DNA from: Gemmobacter sp. 24YEA27
Lineage (GTDB): Bacteria; Pseudomonadota; Alphaproteobacteria; Rhodobacterales; Rhodobacteraceae
Direction: 5' to 3'
Length of the DNA: 64,000 nucleotides
NCBI RefSeq assembly: GCF_030052995.1
Contig: NZ_JASJPW010000001.1
Location: 2,284,001 to 2,348,000 of the forward strand
The notes beneath the pieces are model-generated. The model saw only the letters and a program-made list of their open reading frames with translations. It was not told the origin of the DNA and made no database searches. Position 1 is the first letter of the stretch. Each line of letters starts with the position of its first letter. This document shows positions 16,835-25,057 of the stretch, piece after piece. The translations under genes and the position numbers were made by a program.

Positions 16835-18240
16835 CAGTCTTTCGGACCGATCATATCTTCCGGACGCACGATGCGGTCGAAAGTCTCGCCATCGACAAAG
16901 CCCAGTGCAATCGCCTCTTCGCGCAGGGTCGTGCCGTTCTTATGCGCGGTCTTGGCCACTTTCGTTGCATTGTCATAGCCGATGGTGGGCGCCAGCGCCG
17001 TCACCAGCATCAGCGATTCCTTCATCAGCTTTTCGATCCGGGGAATATTCGCCTGGGTCCCGACCACCATGTTATCGGTGAAGGAGCTTGCCGCGTCGCC
17101 CAGAAGCTGGATCGACTGCAGCACATTATAGCTCATCATCGGGTTATAGACGTTGAGCTCGAAATGGCCCTGGCTGCCGGCAAAGGTCACCGCCGCGTCA
17201 TTGCCCATGACATGGGCGCAGACCATGGTCAGCGCCTCGGCCTGGGTCGGGTTGACCTTGCCCGGCATGATCGAGGATCCCGGCTCATTCTCCGGCAGAA
17301 TAAGCTCTCCCAGCCCCGAACGCGGGCCTGAACCCAGCAGCCGCAGATCGCTTGCGATCTTGTAAAGCGACGCCGCCACCGTTTTCAGCGCGCCCGAGAA
17401 GAAGACCATGGCGTCATGGGCAGCCAGCGCCTCGAATTTGTTCGGGGCGGTGACGAAGGGCAGGGAGGTGATCTTCGCGATTTCGGCGGCCACAGCGACA
17501 TCATAGCCCTTGCGGGTGTTCAGCCCGGTGCCGACAGCGGTGCCGCCCTGGGCCAGTTCGTAGATATGCGGCAGGGCAAGGTTGACGCGCTCGATCCCGC
17601 GATCCACCTGGGTCGCATAGCCCGAGAATTCCTGCCCCAGGGTCAGCGGCGTTGCATCCTGGGTATGGGTGCGGCCGATCTTAATGATGTCTTTGAACTC
17701 AGCCGATTTTGCCCAGAGCGCTTTGGCGAGCTTCTCGAGCCCTGGCAAGAGCACATCGCGCGTATGCATCCCGATCGCGACATGCATCGCGGTCGGGAAA
17801 GTGTCATTTGACGACTGGCCCATATTCACATGGTCATTCGGGTGAACCGGCTTTTTCGAGCCCAACACGCCGCCGAGGATCTCGATCGCGCGGTTCGAGA
17901 TCACCTCATTCGCGTTCATATTCGACTGGGTGCCCGATCCTGTCTGCCAGACCACCAGCGGGAAATTGTCGTCGAACCTTCCGTCGATCACTTCCTGCGC
18001 GGCTTGCGCGATGGCGCCGACCAGATCGGCGGACAGATCGCCCTGGGCCGCATTGACCGTCGCCGCCGCCTTCTTGATCACGCCGAGGGCGCGGATGATC
18101 GGCACCGGCTGCTTTTCCCAGCCAATCGGGAAATTGATGATCGAGCGCTGCGTCTGGGCGCCCCAGTATTTATCCGCGGGGACGTCCAGCGGGCCAAAGC
18201 TGTCGGTCTCGGTACGGGTCTCAGTTCGGGTCGCAGCCAT
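16834..18240 (-). CDS. fumC: Fumarate hydratase class II
   Basis: Reversibly hydrates fumarate to malate in the TCA cycle; iron-independent homotetramer. The 468-residue length is normal. Conserved blocks include [50 protein letters not shown] and the superfamily signature [11 protein letters not shown]. The start at 18240 follows AGGAGG by six bases; the upstream ATG (18255) has no such box. It heads an operon with DUF4169 and the small genes behind it. Confidence 0.97.
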   Translation of the reverse strand: MAATRTETRTETDSFGPLDVPADKYWGAQTQRSIINFPIGWEKQPVPIIRALGVIKKAAATVNAAQGDLSADLVGAIAQAAQEVIDGRFDDNFPLVVWQTGSGTQSNMNANEVISNRAIEILGGVLGSKKPVHPNDHVNMGQSSNDTFPTAMHVAIGMHTRDVLLPGLEKLAKALWAKSAEFKDIIKIGRTHTQDATPLTLGQEFSGYATQVDRGIERVNLALPHIYELAQGGTAVGTGLNTRKGYDVAVAAEIAKITSLPFVTAPNKFEALAAHDAMVFFSGALKTVAASLYKIASDLRLLGSGPRSGLGELILPENEPGSSIMPGKVNPTQAEALTMVCAHVMGNDAAVTFAGSQGHFELNVYNPMMSYNVLQSIQLLGDAASSFTDNMVVGTQANIPRIEKLMKESLMLVTALAPTIGYDNATKVAKTAHKNGTTLREEAIALGFVDGETFDRIVRPEDMIGPKD

Positions 18241-18347
18241 GCGTGCCTCCTGCAAGTTCTCGGGGATTGCTGTAGCGCAGCATGGCAGCGGAAATCAATC
18301 GGTATGCCATTGTATGCGAAGTTGGTTCGCGGTCGGACCCCAGAACC

Positions 18348-18371
18348 GAAAAGGCACCCGCGCGGGGTGCC
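18348..18371 (-). terminator. Rho-independent terminator after the DUF882 gene
   Basis: On the minus strand GGCACCC (pairing 18365-18371 with 18353-18359, GCGCG loop) is followed by TTTTC. It lies about 70 bases past the DUF882 stop and just upstream of fumC, insulating the two. Confidence 0.8.
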
Positions 18372-18440
18372 TTGTTCAAAGCGGTGTCGAAACCGGGTCG
18401 TCTGAAAACCGGACTTGATCTCTGGTCTCAGAGGTTTTTC

Positions 18441-19010
18441 TCAGGCGCCCCAGCTGCGGACCGCGCCGCAATCCATATGGACAAAGTCCGAGCGCGAATA
18501 GCGACCGACACCGCCAGCTGCACAGGCCGCAGCCGCACGTGCCATCTGGTTCACCGAGCGTGACTTCAGCCGCAGATCGGCAGCCTGGCCTACGAGATGC
18601 AGCGAGTTCTTGGCCACCCCGCCCGATTGCGAGCGCAGCATCGCATTGGTCTTGGCGCTGCGAAAGCCAGAGAGCAGCATGTAAGATTCGCTCACATCCA
18701 TCAGCCGATGTGCCGCAGCCATGATATCGACATTGCGCGGATCCATCTGCTTGACGTCGCCCGTGCGCCAGTCGCGCATGAAGTGATTGATTTCCTTCAA
18801 CACTTCCGGAATGTATTTGCCTTCGATCCAGTAGATCGTATCGATGCTTTCGCCTGTACGGCCCGAATACATCCGGATGCGGCGGATATCGCCTGCACCT
18901 TTCAGCACGCCAAAAGCATTGGAATAAGTTGGCGCGGCAACCACAGCCGTAGCCGCGAACACGCCCAACAGCCCGCGACGCGAGATAAGGTTCGATGTGT
19001 TTTCAGTCAT
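18441..19010 (-). CDS. DUF882 / M15-like peptidase, Tat-exported
   Basis: A 189-residue periplasmic protein. The N-terminus carries a twin-arginine signal (SRRGLLGVFAATAVVAA). The DUF882 core has the zinc pattern of M15 peptidases: His and Asp in NSLHLVGQAADLRL and a second His in DFVHMDCG. Members (YcbK/MepK type) cleave peptidoglycan crosslinks. The gene is divergent from an L,D-transpeptidase (19371), and in enterobacteria YcbK cleaves exactly the 3-3 crosslinks that L,D-transpeptidases make, so the pairing is probably functional (inference). Confidence 0.88.
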   Translation of the reverse strand: MTENTSNLISRRGLLGVFAATAVVAAPTYSNAFGVLKGAGDIRRIRMYSGRTGESIDTIYWIEGKYIPEVLKEINHFMRDWRTGDVKQMDPRNVDIMAAAHRLMDVSESYMLLSGFRSAKTNAMLRSQSGGVAKNSLHLVGQAADLRLKSRSVNQMARAAAACAAGGVGRYSRSDFVHMDCGAVRSWGA

Positions 19011-19370
19011 AGCCTGTCCCGTAGATTAGTCTTGTCGACTGCCTGAGCGGCAGCTTCTCCTGCACGTTCACCTTCGGCTGGCGCATTTGCCTGCGCCCTT
19101 CCGGATGCATGGTCTGTATGGCACATCATGATTCGAAGCCCAAGCAAAGATTGCCTTCGGTTCCCCACTCAACCGCCGATAAGCAAAAAATCGCTGAATT
19201 CCTGACTGGGGGTCAGCGTGGCTCTGCTGCAACTATGACCTAAAAACCGGCCCGGGTCTGTCGGGTTGGCGCAATATGGTGCCCGATGGACAGGATTGTG
19301 AATGGACATGGTGTCCAAATCACTGAATCTAGCTGAAGCCGAAGCTTTTCGCATGTTTACGAGGTTGCAG
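19011..19370. other. Divergent intergenic region between DUF882 and L,D-transpeptidase genes
   Basis: 360 bases that should contain both promoters. No supported gene; the transpeptidase frame is open back to 19302 and its start could be there or at 19353. No clear operator symmetry was found by eye. Confidence 0.4.
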
Positions 19371-21002
19371 ATGCCGATTTCCCTCCCCGGTCCTGGTCTG
19401 AAAACGGGGGTGCGAGGCCTTCTTTCTTCGGTGGCGCTTGGGTTTGTGCTGGCAGTCGGGCTGGTATCGGCAGGTCAGTCAGTCGCAGCAAAGTCCACGG
19501 CATTTTCACAATCGCTCGCCGTTGCTGCGGCGGAAGATGAAGAGGTCGCAGCCTGGTATCGCGATACTGCATATGACACGCTCTGGACCGGGCCTGAGGA
19601 TGCGACCCGCCGCCAGGCGCTTATCGCCGCGCTTGAGACCGCCGGGGATCACGGGCTGCCGGTCGCACGCTATGATCTGGCCGGGATCCGCGCCGCGCTG
19701 GCCTCGGCCCGGACCGAGGGCGATCTGGGCCGGCTTGAAGTTAAGATGACACGCGCCTGGCTTGACTGGGCCCGGGATGTCAGTTCGGGCGCGCTGGATC
19801 CGGCCAAAATCGATTCCACCATCGTGCGCGAGATCACCCGGCCCGATCCCTACGCTTTGCTGCGCGCGGTCGCCACGCGCGACCCTGCCACGGTGGCACG
19901 TCGGCTGCTGCCCGATTCCGACGCTTATGTGCAGCTGATGAAGACGCGTTTTGACCTTGAGGAGCTGATCGCTTCCGGGGGCTGGGGGCCGCAGGTGCCC
20001 GGGGGCGCGCTGGAGCCAGGTGCGACCGGCGAGCGTGTGGTGATCCTGCGCGACCGGCTGATCGCGATGGGCTGGCTCTCGCCCACGCCGACCGCGGTTT
20101 ATGACCGCATGGTGCAAAACGCGGTGATGAATTTCCAGCGGGCGCATGGTTTGCCCGCTGATGGCGTGGCCGGCGGCGATACCCTGGCCGAGATCAACAA
20201 AGAGCCCGAAGACCGGATGAAATCCGTGCTTGTCGCGATGGAACGCGAGCGGTGGATGGATATCGACCGCGCAGGGCGGATGATCTGGGTCAATCTGACG
20301 GATTTTTCGGCCGAGATCATTGATGACGGGCGGGTGACTTTCCGCACGCGCTCGGTGATCGGGCGCGAGGAGATGGACCGCCGCACGCCGGAATTCTCGG
20401 ATATGATGGATCATATGGTGGTGAACCCGTCCTGGGGGGTGCCGCGCTCGATCATCGTGGGGGAATATCTGCCGCTTTTGCGCTCGAATCCGAATGCGGT
20501 CAGCCATATGCAGATCGTGGACAGGAATGGCCGCGTCGTGCCGCGTGGATCGGTGAATTTCGCGGGCTATACCGCGCGCAGCTTCCCCTTTGGCATGCGT
20601 CAGCCGCCGGGCGACAATAATGCACTTGGCAAGGTCAAGTTCATGTTCCCTAATAAGTACAACATCTATCTGCATGATACGCCTGCAAAATCTCTGTTTG
20701 CCCATGATAAGCGGGCTTATAGCCATGGCTGTATCCGGCTCGCCGATCCTTTTGATTTTGCCCATGCCCTGTTCCGCAACCAGGCGCCGGAAATCGAAAG
20801 CGAGTTTAACCAGACTCTCAAGGGTGGTCGGGAAACGCCTGTAAAGCTTGAGAAAAAAGTGCCGATCCATCTGGTCTATTTCACGGCCTATCCGCAGGGG
20901 CATGGCGTGATGGGCTATAGGCGTGACGTTTACGGCCGCGACGCCAAGCTCTGGTCGGCGCTCAGCGCCGAAGGGGTGGTCGCGCGGACGGTTTCGCAGT
21001 AA
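19371..21002 (+). CDS. L,D-transpeptidase with peptidoglycan-binding domain (YcbB-like)
   Basis: Periplasmic enzyme making 3-3 peptidoglycan crosslinks or anchoring proteins. Order: signal peptide (hydrophobic run about residues 16-35), an alpha-helical scaffold domain, a PG_binding_1 domain (GATGERVVILRDRLIAMGWL to VAGGDTLAEIN), and a YkuD catalytic domain with HDTPAKSLF and the active-site SHGCIRL, Cys454 from this start. The frame opens at 19302; I chose ATG 19371 because ACGAGG precedes it and it yields a clean signal sequence. ATG 19353 is a second option. It is divergent from the DUF882 gene. Confidence 0.9.
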   Translation: MPISLPGPGLKTGVRGLLSSVALGFVLAVGLVSAGQSVAAKSTAFSQSLAVAAAEDEEVAAWYRDTAYDTLWTGPEDATRRQALIAALETAGDHGLPVARYDLAGIRAALASARTEGDLGRLEVKMTRAWLDWARDVSSGALDPAKIDSTIVREITRPDPYALLRAVATRDPATVARRLLPDSDAYVQLMKTRFDLEELIASGGWGPQVPGGALEPGATGERVVILRDRLIAMGWLSPTPTAVYDRMVQNAVMNFQRAHGLPADGVAGGDTLAEINKEPEDRMKSVLVAMERERWMDIDRAGRMIWVNLTDFSAEIIDDGRVTFRTRSVIGREEMDRRTPEFSDMMDHMVVNPSWGVPRSIIVGEYLPLLRSNPNAVSHMQIVDRNGRVVPRGSVNFAGYTARSFPFGMRQPPGDNNALGKVKFMFPNKYNIYLHDTPAKSLFAHDKRAYSHGCIRLADPFDFAHALFRNQAPEIESEFNQTLKGGRETPVKLEKKVPIHLVYFTAYPQGHGVMGYRRDVYGRDAKLWSALSAEGVVARTVSQ

Positions 21003-21032
21003 CTGTCGCTTCGGGTTCCGGAGGGATTTGCG

Positions 21033-22133
21033 ATGGCTGAGCATAGTATTGGCGAGATTGCAGCCGCACTTGACGCGGTGGCCGAAGGCGATCTGACGAT
21101 CCGCGTCTCTGAGGCCTCCGAGCCGCAGGCTGCCGGGCCGCAAAGCCTCGCCTTAGCGATGGATCCGCGTTATGCGGGCCGGTTCTCTGAGGGCCGGGCC
21201 CGCGCCGCCGTGGTCTGGCCGGGGGCCGACTGGCGCGCGATGGGGCTTGAGGCCGCGATTTTCGCGCCGCGCGGGCGGCTGGCGATGGCGGGGCTCACGC
21301 ATCTGATGGATCCGGGGCCGGAGATCGCGCCGGGCATCCACCCGATGGCAGTTGTTCATGAGACGGCACAGATCGGCGAGGGTGCGGCGATAGGCCCCTT
21401 CGTGGTGATCGGGCGCGATGTGGTCCTGGGCGCCAGGGCCCGGATCGCAAGCCATGTCTCGATCGCCGAAGGCGCGCGCATCGGCGATGATGCGATGATC
21501 CTGCAGGGCGCAAAGATCGGCGCACGCGTCACCATTGGCGCGCGGTTTATCTGCCAGCCCGGCGCGGTGATTGGCTCGGACGGGTTCTCCTTCGTCACGC
21601 CCGAGAAATCCGGCGTCGAAGAGATCCGCGAGACGCTCGGCCAGCGCGACCAGATCCTGGCGCAAAGCTGGACGCGGATTCATTCGCTGGGCGCTGTGAC
21701 CATCGGCGATGATGTCGAGATCGGCGCAAATACCTGCATCGACCGCGGCACCATCCGCGACACCACCATCGGGCGCGGCACCAAGCTCGATAACCTCGTT
21801 CATGTCGGCCATAATGTGCAGATCGGCGAGGACAGTCTGATCTGCGGCCAGGTCGGTATTGCCGGCTCGTCAAAGATCGGCAGCCGCGTGGTGCTGGCCG
21901 GGCAGGTTGGCGTGAGCGACAATATCTTCGTCGGTGATGATGTGATCTGCGGTGGCGGCACCAAGATTTTCACCAATGCGCCGGCGGGGCGGGTGCTTTT
22001 GGGCTATCCGGCGGTGAAGATGGAAACCCATGTCGAGATCCAGAAATATCTCCGCCGTCTGCCGCGCCTTGCCACGCGGGTCGCCGCGCTGGAAAAACTG
22101 ACCTCCGGCACTGATGCCGGGACGGAAGACTGA
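21033..22133 (+). CDS. lpxD: UDP-3-O-acylglucosamine N-acyltransferase
   Basis: Adds the N-linked acyl chain from acyl-ACP in lipid A synthesis (third Raetz step). A 366-residue protein: N-terminal substrate-recognition domain, then a left-handed beta helix of hexapeptide repeats (for example [19 protein letters not shown]), with the catalytic His in [10 protein letters not shown] and the conserved [12 protein letters not shown] segment. A GGAGGG box precedes the ATG. It is not in the usual bamA-lpxD-fabZ-lpxA cluster; instead a dedicated acyl carrier protein and a ketoacyl synthase follow at once. Confidence 0.95.
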   Translation: MAEHSIGEIAAALDAVAEGDLTIRVSEASEPQAAGPQSLALAMDPRYAGRFSEGRARAAVVWPGADWRAMGLEAAIFAPRGRLAMAGLTHLMDPGPEIAPGIHPMAVVHETAQIGEGAAIGPFVVIGRDVVLGARARIASHVSIAEGARIGDDAMILQGAKIGARVTIGARFICQPGAVIGSDGFSFVTPEKSGVEEIRETLGQRDQILAQSWTRIHSLGAVTIGDDVEIGANTCIDRGTIRDTTIGRGTKLDNLVHVGHNVQIGEDSLICGQVGIAGSSKIGSRVVLAGQVGVSDNIFVGDDVICGGGTKIFTNAPAGRVLLGYPAVKMETHVEIQKYLRRLPRLATRVAALEKLTSGTDAGTED

Positions 22134-22144
22134 GGGTCAGCCCG

Positions 22145-22435
22145 ATGAGCCGCAGCGAGACAGGGCGCCAGGTGATCGCGATCCTCGCCGCCCAGGCGCT
22201 GGCCGATCCTGCCGGCATAAGCGAAAGCGACCGGCCCGAGGATCTGGGCCTTGACAGCCTCGGCCTTGTAGAGGCGATTTTCGCCATCGAGGAGAGGTTC
22301 GACATCTCGGTTCCTTTCAACCCGAATGACCCGGGGCAGGCCGGACCGGAAGATCTGGACGTCTCGGATATCGGCGGCATAATTCGCGGCATCGAGGCGC
22401 TGATCGCGGCACAAAGACCTGTCGGGCACCTATGA
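22145..22435 (+). CDS. Acyl carrier protein (lipid A-associated paralog)
   Basis: A 96-residue ACP with the phosphopantetheine site LGLDSLGLVEAIFAIEE (Ser38). It is longer than housekeeping AcpP (about 78), with a Pro/Gly-rich insertion near residues 60-70, and diverges from it in sequence, so it is a specialised carrier. It starts 11 bases after lpxD and overlaps the ketoacyl synthase by ATGA. The context suggests it carries the chain used by LpxD (inference). Confidence 0.88.
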   Translation: MSRSETGRQVIAILAAQALADPAGISESDRPEDLGLDSLGLVEAIFAIEERFDISVPFNPNDPGQAGPEDLDVSDIGGIIRGIEALIAAQRPVGHL

Positions 22436-23628
22436 GACGGGTGGTCATCACCGGCGCGGGAACGGTGAATGCGCTGGCCCATGATCTTCCCGGCACTTAT
22501 GCGGCGCTGGCGGCGGGGCGCTCGGGCATCGGGCCGCTGGAATTTCGCGATGCAGACCGGCTGACGATCCGCATCGGCGCGCAGATCCGGGGCTGGGCCT
22601 GGGATCAGGGCCTGACCCCGCAGGAACAGTCGCTTTACGACCCCTTTACCCGCTACGCGCTTGCTGCGGCAGAAGAGGCGCTGGCCATGGCCGGGCCGGG
22701 CGCTGCAGAAGGGGCGGGGGTGCTGATCGGTTCGGCCTCGGGCGGCATCCATACCTGGGAAGAAAACTACCGTGCGGTGTTCGAGGGTGGCCGGAACCGC
22801 GTGCCGCCGCTGACGGTGCCGCGCCTGATGATGAACGCCGCCGCCTCGCATATCGGGATGCGGCACGGGCTGACCGGACCGACTTTCGCAGTATCTTCGG
22901 CCTGTTCCAGCTCAAACCATGCGATTGGCCAGGCCTTCCGCCTGATCCGCGACGGGTATGCACCCGCAATGCTGGCAGGGGGCGCCGAGGCGATGCTGTG
23001 TTTCAGCGGCATCAAGGCCTGGGAGGGGCTCAGGGTGCTGTCACCTGACGGGTGCCGCCCGTTTTCCGCCAGCCGCAATGGCATGGTGATGGGCGAGGGG
23101 GCGGCGGTCTTTGTGCTGGAAGACGAGACCCGCGCCCGGGCGCGCGGGGCGCAGGTATTGGCCGAGATTTCCGGGTTTGGCATGACGGCGGATGCGGGCG
23201 ATATCGTGGTGCCCTCGGTCGGCGGTGCGGCGGGCGCGATGCGGGCCGCACTGGCAGAGGCCGGTCTTGCCCCCGAAGAGATCGGCTATATCAACGCCCA
23301 TGGCACCGGCACCCGGGTCAATGACCGCAATGAGGTTGCGGCGATCCGTGAGGTGTTCGGGGCGGCCGCGGGGCTTATGGTTTCTTCGACCAAGGCGGCG
23401 CATGGTCACGCGATTGGCGCGACAGGGGCACTGGAACTGATTGCCTGCCTGATGGCGCTGGACCAGGGCGTGATCGCACCGACGCTGGGCCTGGACCGCG
23501 CCGATCCCGATTGTGACCTTGACCATGTCCCGAATGAAGCACGCCGCGCCCTGACGGGCGCGGCGCTTTCGAATTCCTTTGCCTTTGGCGGGCTGAACGC
23601 GGTGCTTGCGCTGCGCGCGGCCCGCTAA
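22432..23628 (+). CDS. Beta-ketoacyl-ACP synthase (KAS II type)
   Basis: Condensing enzyme of 398 residues elongating acyl-ACP with malonyl-ACP to 3-oxoacyl-ACP. The Cys-His-His site is intact: Cys158 in VSSACSSSNHA, His290 in NAHGTGTRVND, and His326 in KAAHGHAIGATG with the preceding Lys. The ATG overlaps the ACP stop, so both are translated together. Being next to lpxD rather than fabG/fabD, it probably makes a special chain for lipid A (inference) instead of bulk fatty acids. Confidence 0.9.
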   Translation: MRRVVITGAGTVNALAHDLPGTYAALAAGRSGIGPLEFRDADRLTIRIGAQIRGWAWDQGLTPQEQSLYDPFTRYALAAAEEALAMAGPGAAEGAGVLIGSASGGIHTWEENYRAVFEGGRNRVPPLTVPRLMMNAAASHIGMRHGLTGPTFAVSSACSSSNHAIGQAFRLIRDGYAPAMLAGGAEAMLCFSGIKAWEGLRVLSPDGCRPFSASRNGMVMGEGAAVFVLEDETRARARGAQVLAEISGFGMTADAGDIVVPSVGGAAGAMRAALAEAGLAPEEIGYINAHGTGTRVNDRNEVAAIREVFGAAAGLMVSSTKAAHGHAIGATGALELIACLMALDQGVIAPTLGLDRADPDCDLDHVPNEARRALTGAALSNSFAFGGLNAVLALRAAR

Positions 23629-23633
23629 GGTCC

Positions 23634-24341
23634 TTACTCGGCGGCAGCCGGAGCCGGGGCAGGCGCTGCGGCAGCGGCAGCTGCATCGGCTTTCACATTG
23701 GCCGCGACCATTGCGTCATAGCCCGAGGTGAAGCCTTTCAGCGAAACGTCGAGGCTGACTTTCTGATCCGGGGCCACGAAAGGCGAGATCGCGAATTTCG
23801 CGGTTGCGCCCTTTTTAAAGCCGGCGATTTCTTCGGCGGTGAAACCGATCCGCGCCACGCATCCGATCTGAGTGCAGACGGTGAACGGATAGGCGCGCGG
23901 CTTTGCGGTATCGACCGTCAGCTGCATCCCTTCGGTCAGCAGGGTTTCCAGCGGAGCGATGAAGTTCGCGCCGGCAACCGCCGGGCCGGGGGCGCCTGCG
24001 GGCAGCGAGAAGATCGCGAGTTCGGCCACCGGCGAACCATCCGCGTCCTTCAGCAGCTGGTAAAGCTGGCAGGGATCGGCTTCGAGGCCAACGCGTTCGC
24101 AGCGCAGCTCCCATTTCTCATGGGTCGATGCGGTGTAGATCGCGCTCTGACCGCCGATCTCGGAGCCCATCGACAGATCGCCGCCTGCGGCCGGTTGCCC
24201 GGCTGCCGCGCCGGATTCTGCCGGAGCGGTGGTTTCTGCGGCGGTTTCAGCGGGTGCCTCAGTCGTGTCCTGTGCGATAGCGGCAAGGGGGCTGCCGAAT
24301 GCAAGTGCAAGAGCGAGAAGCGAGATACGCGGGTTCAACAT
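23634..24341 (-). CDS. Invasion-associated locus B (IalB) family protein
   Basis: A 235-residue exported protein: Sec signal (LLALALAFGSPLAAIAQ), an Ala/Glu/Thr-rich linker of about 45 residues, then the IalB domain with KWELRCERVG, DPCQLYQLL, VCTQIGCVARIGF and KFAISPFV, and an Ala/Pro-rich tail. Two Cys pairs suggest disulfides. The family is widespread in Rhodobacteraceae, named after a Bartonella virulence locus, with no settled function. It is convergent with the ketoacyl synthase, five bases apart. Confidence 0.9.
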   Translation of the reverse strand: MLNPRISLLALALAFGSPLAAIAQDTTEAPAETAAETTAPAESGAAAGQPAAGGDLSMGSEIGGQSAIYTASTHEKWELRCERVGLEADPCQLYQLLKDADGSPVAELAIFSLPAGAPGPAVAGANFIAPLETLLTEGMQLTVDTAKPRAYPFTVCTQIGCVARIGFTAEEIAGFKKGATAKFAISPFVAPDQKVSLDVSLKGFTSGYDAMVAANVKADAAAAAAAPAPAPAAAE

Positions 24342-24601
24342 ATAGTCATGTCCTTTGAACGGTGACTGTAGCCGGTGGAAATTTGCCTGGCTGCCGCAGG
24401 CTGAATATCACGCTGAAATGGCAGTGTCAGGTCTCATTTGCGCGACCGGCGGCGGGTTATTGCCGGACAGTGTGCCGGCAAATGAGGTTGCAACCCTGGA
24501 TATGGTAGTGACCTCAGCACCAGGACTTGCGCAGATGGACTGGAACAGGGGCGATGGTCACCCGGCTGAATGCCGGCCTGTGCCGGGAAATGGGCGGGCG
24601 C

Positions 24602-24636
24602 AAAAAAAACAAAGGGCCGGAATTACCGGCCCTTTG
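24602..24636 (-). terminator. Strong intrinsic terminator with no assigned gene
   Basis: CAAAGGGCCGG (24610-24620) and CCGGCCCTTTG (24626-24636) form an 11-base perfect stem with a five-base loop. On the minus strand it is followed by eight T residues, so orientation is clear. No minus-strand protein gene lies upstream within 700 bases. Confidence 0.85.
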
Positions 24637-24705
24637 CATGCGCTGCGGGGCGGGCCCCTTACGCTTATATTTTTTGCTCCCTGTCGGACTGGCCGACTTC
24701 ACGTA
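24602..24705 (-). ncRNA. Candidate small RNA ending in an orphan terminator
   Basis: On the minus strand a TTGACG (24739-24734) and TAGCGT (24716-24711) pair with 17-base spacing would start transcription near 24704. About 100 bases on, the terminator at 24602-24636 would end it. The body contains a GTCGG/CCGAC hairpin and pairs partly end to end (CCCTTTACG with CGTAAGGGG). No convincing reading frame lies between. This is prediction from shape only; the -10 box is weak. Confidence 0.35.
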
Positions 24706-25057
24706 AAGGGACGCTAAGCAGCTTTCTGCACTGCGTCAACAGGAAATCTGTTACATCGGGCGGCCAGAGACAGAGAAAAAAATCTAACCATTTGGTCAGG
24801 ATTTCTGTGATTTTGTGCCATTGCCGGCTCGGTTCTGCGCGGGCGAAGCCGGGGCGGAGAACCTGCCTTGCGAGTGCGCGCCGCGAGATATCCGGCCGGC
24901 GTCCTGCCGGCATCCGGCCCGGCGAGAACGAGGCTGGTTTTGACTGCGGAACAGGGTAAGGTCCATGCCGCAATGAGAGGTCGGAAACGGCAGATCTGAA
25001 ATGGTATGGCCGCCGTTGCCTGCCCGGATCGCAGGCCCCAAGACAGGAGTTTACCCG

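Larger units (their letters stand above)
24342..25057. other. Long intergenic stretch between ialB and the HerA-like gene
   Basis: About 715 bases. The only structure I can support is a perfect intrinsic terminator on the minus strand (24602-24636) with a promoter-like pair upstream of it, listed as a candidate small RNA. Long open frames on the minus strand run into the HerA-like gene and look like chance frames. The ialB promoter should lie near 24360. Confidence 0.5.

Noticed and set aside
19506..21143. 545-residue open frame on the minus strand
   Set aside because: Antisense to the L,D-transpeptidase, whose motifs are complete; composition is that of a shadow frame.
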